Shown: positions 5,732 to 8,569 of the stretch, in pieces
Numbering within the stretch: position 1 is the first letter of the stretch
Layout of the letters: the number at the start of each line of letters is the position of its first letter
Assembly: GCF_002498065.1 (NCBI RefSeq)
Contig: NZ_DAFZ01000101.1
Location: forward strand, 1-8,569
From: Methanoculleus sp. UBA208
Lineage (GTDB): Archaea > Halobacteriota > Methanomicrobia > Methanomicrobiales > Methanoculleaceae
Length of the DNA: 8,569 bases
Direction of reading: 5' to 3'
Translations under genes and position numbers: made by a program
Notes under the pieces: generated by a model
Databases searched by the model: none
Told to the model about the DNA's origin: nothing
What the model saw: the letters and a program-made list of their open reading frames with translations, nothing else

Positions 5732-7663
5732 ATGAAAATTCGATTGCTTGAGAAGCTGGCCGGGATCTTTCCCTACCTGATACTCTTTGCCTACATTGCA
5801 GGCTGCATTTTCTGCCTCCTGATCGACAGGATGAGCTACCTGATCAACGGTTCGATCCTTGCGGTCCCCGCAATCCTCGGGGCCTTCGCGTTCGCATTCA
5901 TCAAGAAAAAGGACATCGACTTCTCAGGGACATTTGAGATATTTCCTTACTATCGCTGGATCTCTCCACAACTGTTTCTGGCGACCTTTACGCTCACCGT
6001 CCTGACCTTTCTCATAACCCCGGCCGACTCCACACCGGGCTTCATTGGAGTGCTCATCCTGTATACCATAATATTTGTCCAGATCGTATCCGCACAGCTA
6101 CGGCCGGCAATGATGCTCGTCGAGATCATGCTCACCCTCGCAGTCACGATCTACAGTTATACCCTGCGGCCGGTCCTGTACTTCGGGACGACGGATATCA
6201 TGCCACACAGTTACATGGCTACCATCACCTATCTGTCAGGGCACATCATCCCGGGCGAACTCGGAACATACACCTACTTCCCCCTGTATCACGTATTTGT
6301 GGCGCTATCTTCGCACATGCTCGGCCTGGATATCGAGACCTCCCTCTTCGTCACTACCGGCCTGATATTTGCCTCAACGGTGTTGTTCCTGTATTATTTG
6401 GTCAACAGCGTATTCCACAACGATCGTATCACCCTCCTGGTCGTCCTTGCGTATGCGATGAACGCCGACGTCATATACTACGGGACCTACATGGTGACAA
6501 GGACAATGGCCTACGTCGGGTATCTCATCCTCCTGTACCTGCTCTACTCCGTGACGGGCACAAAAGCCCATACGGAGCATGCCATCCCCAGACCTACCCC
6601 CCGGAGGATTTTTGCCGTAATCACGGTCATGTTCATCCTGTTGACCCACCAGATCTCCACGCCCATGATCATCGCCCTGATCGGGCTCCTCTTTTTCCTC
6701 GAGCTGGTTCTCGGTGAAAAGCGGCGCATGAGTACGACCTTCCTGATGGTCCCCGTCTCCCTGTTTGCCGTCTACTGGCTCTTCGTAGCCTACCCCTTCA
6801 TAAGGGATCTGTTTCCGCGTGCCGATCTGTCCCTGTACCAGAACATCGTCCTCACCGAAGCGGTGAACCAGGGCTGGAATTTCCTGCTGAGCCAGATAGA
6901 TTCCCTGTTTGTCGTGTTTTTCGGGTTGATCGGGGCTGTCTACCTGGTATGGAAGCAACAGCCGAAGTACTCGATCGTGTTCGGCATGCTGGGGCTGGCA
7001 GCGATCATCCTGAACGTTCCAAGTGTTCTTACCGTGGTATTTCAGCTGGTGTCGGTGCTCCGGATCGATCGGTTTGCCATCCTGTTTCTGCCGATTCTTG
7101 CCATTGCAATGGGTGTCGGAATGTATGTCCTCGCCCGGTACCTGGCTGCCCGGGAGATGCCGCCCAGGTGGATTGGGGCCGTGATGATCGCCCTGATCCT
7201 CCTCTACGGCGTCAGCTCGCTCGGCTTTATCAGGGAAGAACCGAGTTACACCCGCTACTCCTTCAATCAGGACGAGGTAGTCGGGTTTGATTATGTACTG
7301 GAAAAGGTGCCGAGCGGCTCTGTACTCCACTCAGACTACTATACCCTGCGATTCTTCGGGAGAAAGAAGATTAACGAGTCCGAGAACCTGGGACTGCCGT
7401 ACTATGCCAATCGCCTGATACAGGACGATCTGAATATCTCGGGAGACACCGGGTATATCATTCTTCCGGATGAGCAGCTCAGGCACGGTGGACTGCTCTT
7501 CGGCGAGGAGGCCATGATGGATGAAACAGAGTTCAACCCGGAAAAAGGCCTCCGGCCCTACATGCCCACTGAGGAGAATATCCTGAACTTTACAGGCAGA
7601 TTATCCGCAGATCATAAAGTGTACTCAAACCGCGGCATCGAAGTATACCATTTCCGGCACTGA
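5732..7663 (+). CDS. Polytopic GT-C-like membrane glycosyltransferase
   Basis: A 643-residue integral membrane protein with about 12 or 13 hydrophobic segments between residues 12 and 500 and a soluble C-terminal region (501-643) probably outside the cell. The layout, and an early external loop with TTDIMPH (153-159) followed by a GTYTYFPLYH stretch (178-187), recall GT-C enzymes such as the PMT/ArnT-like and oligosaccharyltransferase-like groups, which use lipid-linked sugars and keep acidic residues in the first external loop. D155 is the obvious catalytic or metal-binding candidate. RIDRF (444-448) before a late membrane segment is also typical of such proteins. The C-terminal domain has three possible N-glycosylation sequons (N548, N568, N619). 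The in-frame ATG at 5546 would add 62 residues of unlikely composition. A flippase or Wzy-type polymerase is an alternative. Confidence 0.75.
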   Translation: MKIRLLEKLAGIFPYLILFAYIAGCIFCLLIDRMSYLINGSILAVPAILGAFAFAFIKKKDIDFSGTFEIFPYYRWISPQLFLATFTLTVLTFLITPADSTPGFIGVLILYTIIFVQIVSAQLRPAMMLVEIMLTLAVTIYSYTLRPVLYFGTTDIMPHSYMATITYLSGHIIPGELGTYTYFPLYHVFVALSSHMLGLDIETSLFVTTGLIFASTVLFLYYLVNSVFHNDRITLLVVLAYAMNADVIYYGTYMVTRTMAYVGYLILLYLLYSVTGTKAHTEHAIPRPTPRRIFAVITVMFILLTHQISTPMIIALIGLLFFLELVLGEKRRMSTTFLMVPVSLFAVYWLFVAYPFIRDLFPRADLSLYQNIVLTEAVNQGWNFLLSQIDSLFVVFFGLIGAVYLVWKQQPKYSIVFGMLGLAAIILNVPSVLTVVFQLVSVLRIDRFAILFLPILAIAMGVGMYVLARYLAAREMPPRWIGAVMIALILLYGVSSLGFIREEPSYTRYSFNQDEVVGFDYVLEKVPSGSVLHSDYYTLRFFGRKKINESENLGLPYYANRLIQDDLNISGDTGYIILPDEQLRHGGLLFGEEAMMDETEFNPEKGLRPYMPTEENILNFTGRLSADHKVYSNRGIEVYHFRH

Positions 7664-7918
7664 TGGGTGCGCAAGAGAATACACCGGGGGGTTCTTCAAA
7701 GGACCGTTCGACAGCACGAGGCGCCGGGAGGCTCTGACAGCGGCACGGGACCTGCGATGATGTCGGCCCTGACACGGTGCTCTGTGCCGAAGGCGCTACT
7801 CGGAAGCGGATATAAGAGCACCAAAGCAATTTAAAACACCTTTTTGGAAAATTACTACAGAGATGCCGTAATTTCCCGGGTATCCCCTTCCGGGCAGCAC
7901 CAGGACAATCCCCCGTAA

Positions 7919-7928
7919 ACATTATATC
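7919..7928 (+). promoter_or_regulatory. Candidate TATA box in the intergenic gap
   Basis: ACATTATATC lies about 28-30 bases before the ATG at 7956, the spacing expected for a leaderless archaeal transcript. It could drive a small gene at 7956 or a long leader (about 345 bases) for the GT4 gene. Confidence 0.3.
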
Positions 7929-7955
7929 CAATGGCCCTTCAAGAGACTTCTCACC

Positions 7956-8264
7956 ATGCCCGGTGCAAAGCTCCCCATTGCGATGGCTTCTGGGCTATCC
8001 GCCACATATGAACCTCTTGTGGAACCGATAGACACATCTGCGGAGAGCGGAGGGTATTTAACGGGGCATGCCGGAGCAGAACCCTGGTGTTGCCGCCCGG
8101 CAGCCCACTGCACGGAATCGCCTGCGGATGGCGGGAGGGGGTATACAGCAGGTGGAGACGGCAGGCGGGCTGTAAAATCGCGCTTCTACCCTGCAGCCGG
8201 GACGGCGGTCCCACTCCTGACCGCACAAAAGGCCGGGGATCCCACAAAGAGAGCAGCTTGTTGA
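7956..8264 (+). CDS. Doubtful small protein of 102 residues
   Basis: An open frame starting MPGAKLPIAMASGLSATY and ending in CGG-poor, Gly/Ala-rich sequence with five cysteines. In its favour, a TATA-like box is placed as for a leaderless transcript, and it ends 33 bases before the GT4 start. Against it, there is no Shine-Dalgarno site, no recognisable domain, mixed third-position bases, and long open frames on the opposite strand over the same stretch. I do not recognise it, and a non-coding leader is at least as likely. Confidence 0.15.
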   Translation: MPGAKLPIAMASGLSATYEPLVEPIDTSAESGGYLTGHAGAEPWCCRPAAHCTESPADGGRGYTAGGDGRRAVKSRFYPAAGTAVPLLTAQKAGDPTKRAAC

Positions 8265-8297
8265 CCGATGACACCAATCGTATCCTTCGGAGCGAAC

Positions 8298-8561
8298 ATG
8301 AGAATTGCCCAGATTACCCCGTATTTTTTGCCGCATAACGGCGGAATGGAGATGTACGTCTATAACTTGAGCAAAGGCCTGATCGATGCCGGCCATACAG
8401 TTGAAGTGATAACCGCAAACGTCCCTCCGGGCAGAGCCATTGAGATCATGGACGGAATCATCGTCAGAAGGCTGAAGTGCATCGGAGAGCCGCTCCGAAA
8501 CCCTCTCGTTCCGTCTATATTCCTCCTCCGGGACGAACTGAAGAAATTCGGGCTTTGTTGA
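8298..8561 (+). pseudogene. Family 4 (GT-B) glycosyltransferase, N-terminal fragment
   Basis: The first 84 codons are a typical GT4 N-terminal Rossmann half: RIAQITPYFLPHNGGMEMY (2-20), with the glycine-rich loop of the family (G15-G16), then NLSKGLIDAGHTVEVITA (23-40). Such enzymes are retaining, cytoplasmic, and normally about 350-400 residues. The frame ends after 87 codons at 8559-8561, long before the acceptor helix and the donor-binding EX7E region. The last native codon is probably the TTC at 8547-8549, because the following bases match an insertion-sequence end. The start at 8298 is supported by GGAG (8289-8292) five bases upstream; an in-frame ATG at 8268 lacks such a site. The gene is either disrupted by the element or frameshifted, and its remainder lies beyond the window. 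Confidence 0.75.
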
Positions 8562-8569
8562 ATTCCTCC
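8551..8569. mobile_element. Probable end of an IS5/IS903-group insertion sequence
   Basis: GGCTTTGTTGAATTCCTCC begins exactly where the GT4 reading frame loses family similarity. The first 13 bases match the terminal inverted repeat of IS903-type IS5-family elements as I remember it (GGCTTTGTTGAATAAATC). Only 19 bases are visible, so neither transposase nor the opposite end can be checked. If it follows IS903 behaviour, the target duplication would be the nine bases at 8542-8550. Confidence 0.55.

Larger units (their letters stand above)
7664..8297. other. Long intergenic region with no convincing gene
   Basis: This gap of 634 bases separates the GT-C gene from the GT4 gene. It includes TATA-like stretches at 7809-7815, 7828-7836 and 7921-7928 and a T-run at 7841-7845 that may end the upstream transcript. 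Both strands are open over parts of 7920-8396, but the frames overlap one another, have mixed third positions unlike the flanking genes and show no domain I recognise. The GT4 gene promoter is not clearly placed. Confidence 0.55.

Noticed and set aside
6374..7330. A 318-codon open frame on the minus strand under the GT-C gene.
   Set aside because: The translation is unusually rich in Asp, Gln, His and Gly, as expected of the reverse of hydrophobic membrane codons, and the plus strand is clearly coding.
8041..8200. GC-rich segment checked for a tRNA or other structured RNA.
   Set aside because: No cloverleaf arms or T-loop motif could be found, and the short complementary runs do not form a consistent fold.

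Overview
The window reads as a stretch of a moderately GC-rich archaeal chromosome, most likely a methanogen of the Methanomicrobiales (Methanoculleus-like). This rests on three things: GC-rich coding sequence with sharply AT-rich promoters carrying BRE/TATA-type boxes, very short or absent leaders on some genes, and secreted proteins built from TP-rich linkers, CARDB and parallel beta-helix modules. The taxonomic call is inference, not a database result.

All confident genes lie on the plus strand and concern surface glycans. In order: (1) a family 2 (GT-A) glycosyltransferase, 124-1272; (2) a 606-base non-coding stretch ending in a strong AT-rich promoter and a structured leader; (3) a secreted CARDB plus right-handed beta-helix protein, 1879-3627; (4) a membrane-anchored paralog of the same beta-helix with a carbohydrate-binding-type domain inserted in one loop, 3872-5485; (5) a polytopic GT-C-like membrane glycosyltransferase with an external C-terminal domain, best started at 5732, to 7663; (6) a 634-base stretch with no convincing gene; (7) the first 84 or so codons of a family 4 (GT-B) glycosyltransferase, 8298-8550. 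This last gene is cut off at 8551, where the sequence changes to one resembling the terminal inverted repeat of IS5/IS903-group insertion sequences.

A working model (inference) is a locus for an exopolysaccharide or S-layer glycan. Cytoplasmic GT2 and GT4 enzymes would add sugars to a lipid carrier, the GT-C protein would transfer or polymerise them outside the membrane, and the two beta-helix proteins would bind or process the polymer at the cell surface. Each gene has its own intergenic gap of about 240 to 630 bases, and several have recognisable promoters, so this is not a tight operon.

The most unusual item is the domain inserted in the second beta-helix protein. Its two halves are recognisable as parts of one CBM6/CBM35-like beta-sandwich but appear in swapped order, as expected of a circular permutation. 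Other points of note are the tandem beta-helix duplication with different N-terminal delivery modules, an orphan first coil of a pectate-lyase-3-type fold at the N terminus of the first paralog, a structured leader with a GAAA tetraloop, and the probable insertion-sequence disruption at the right edge.
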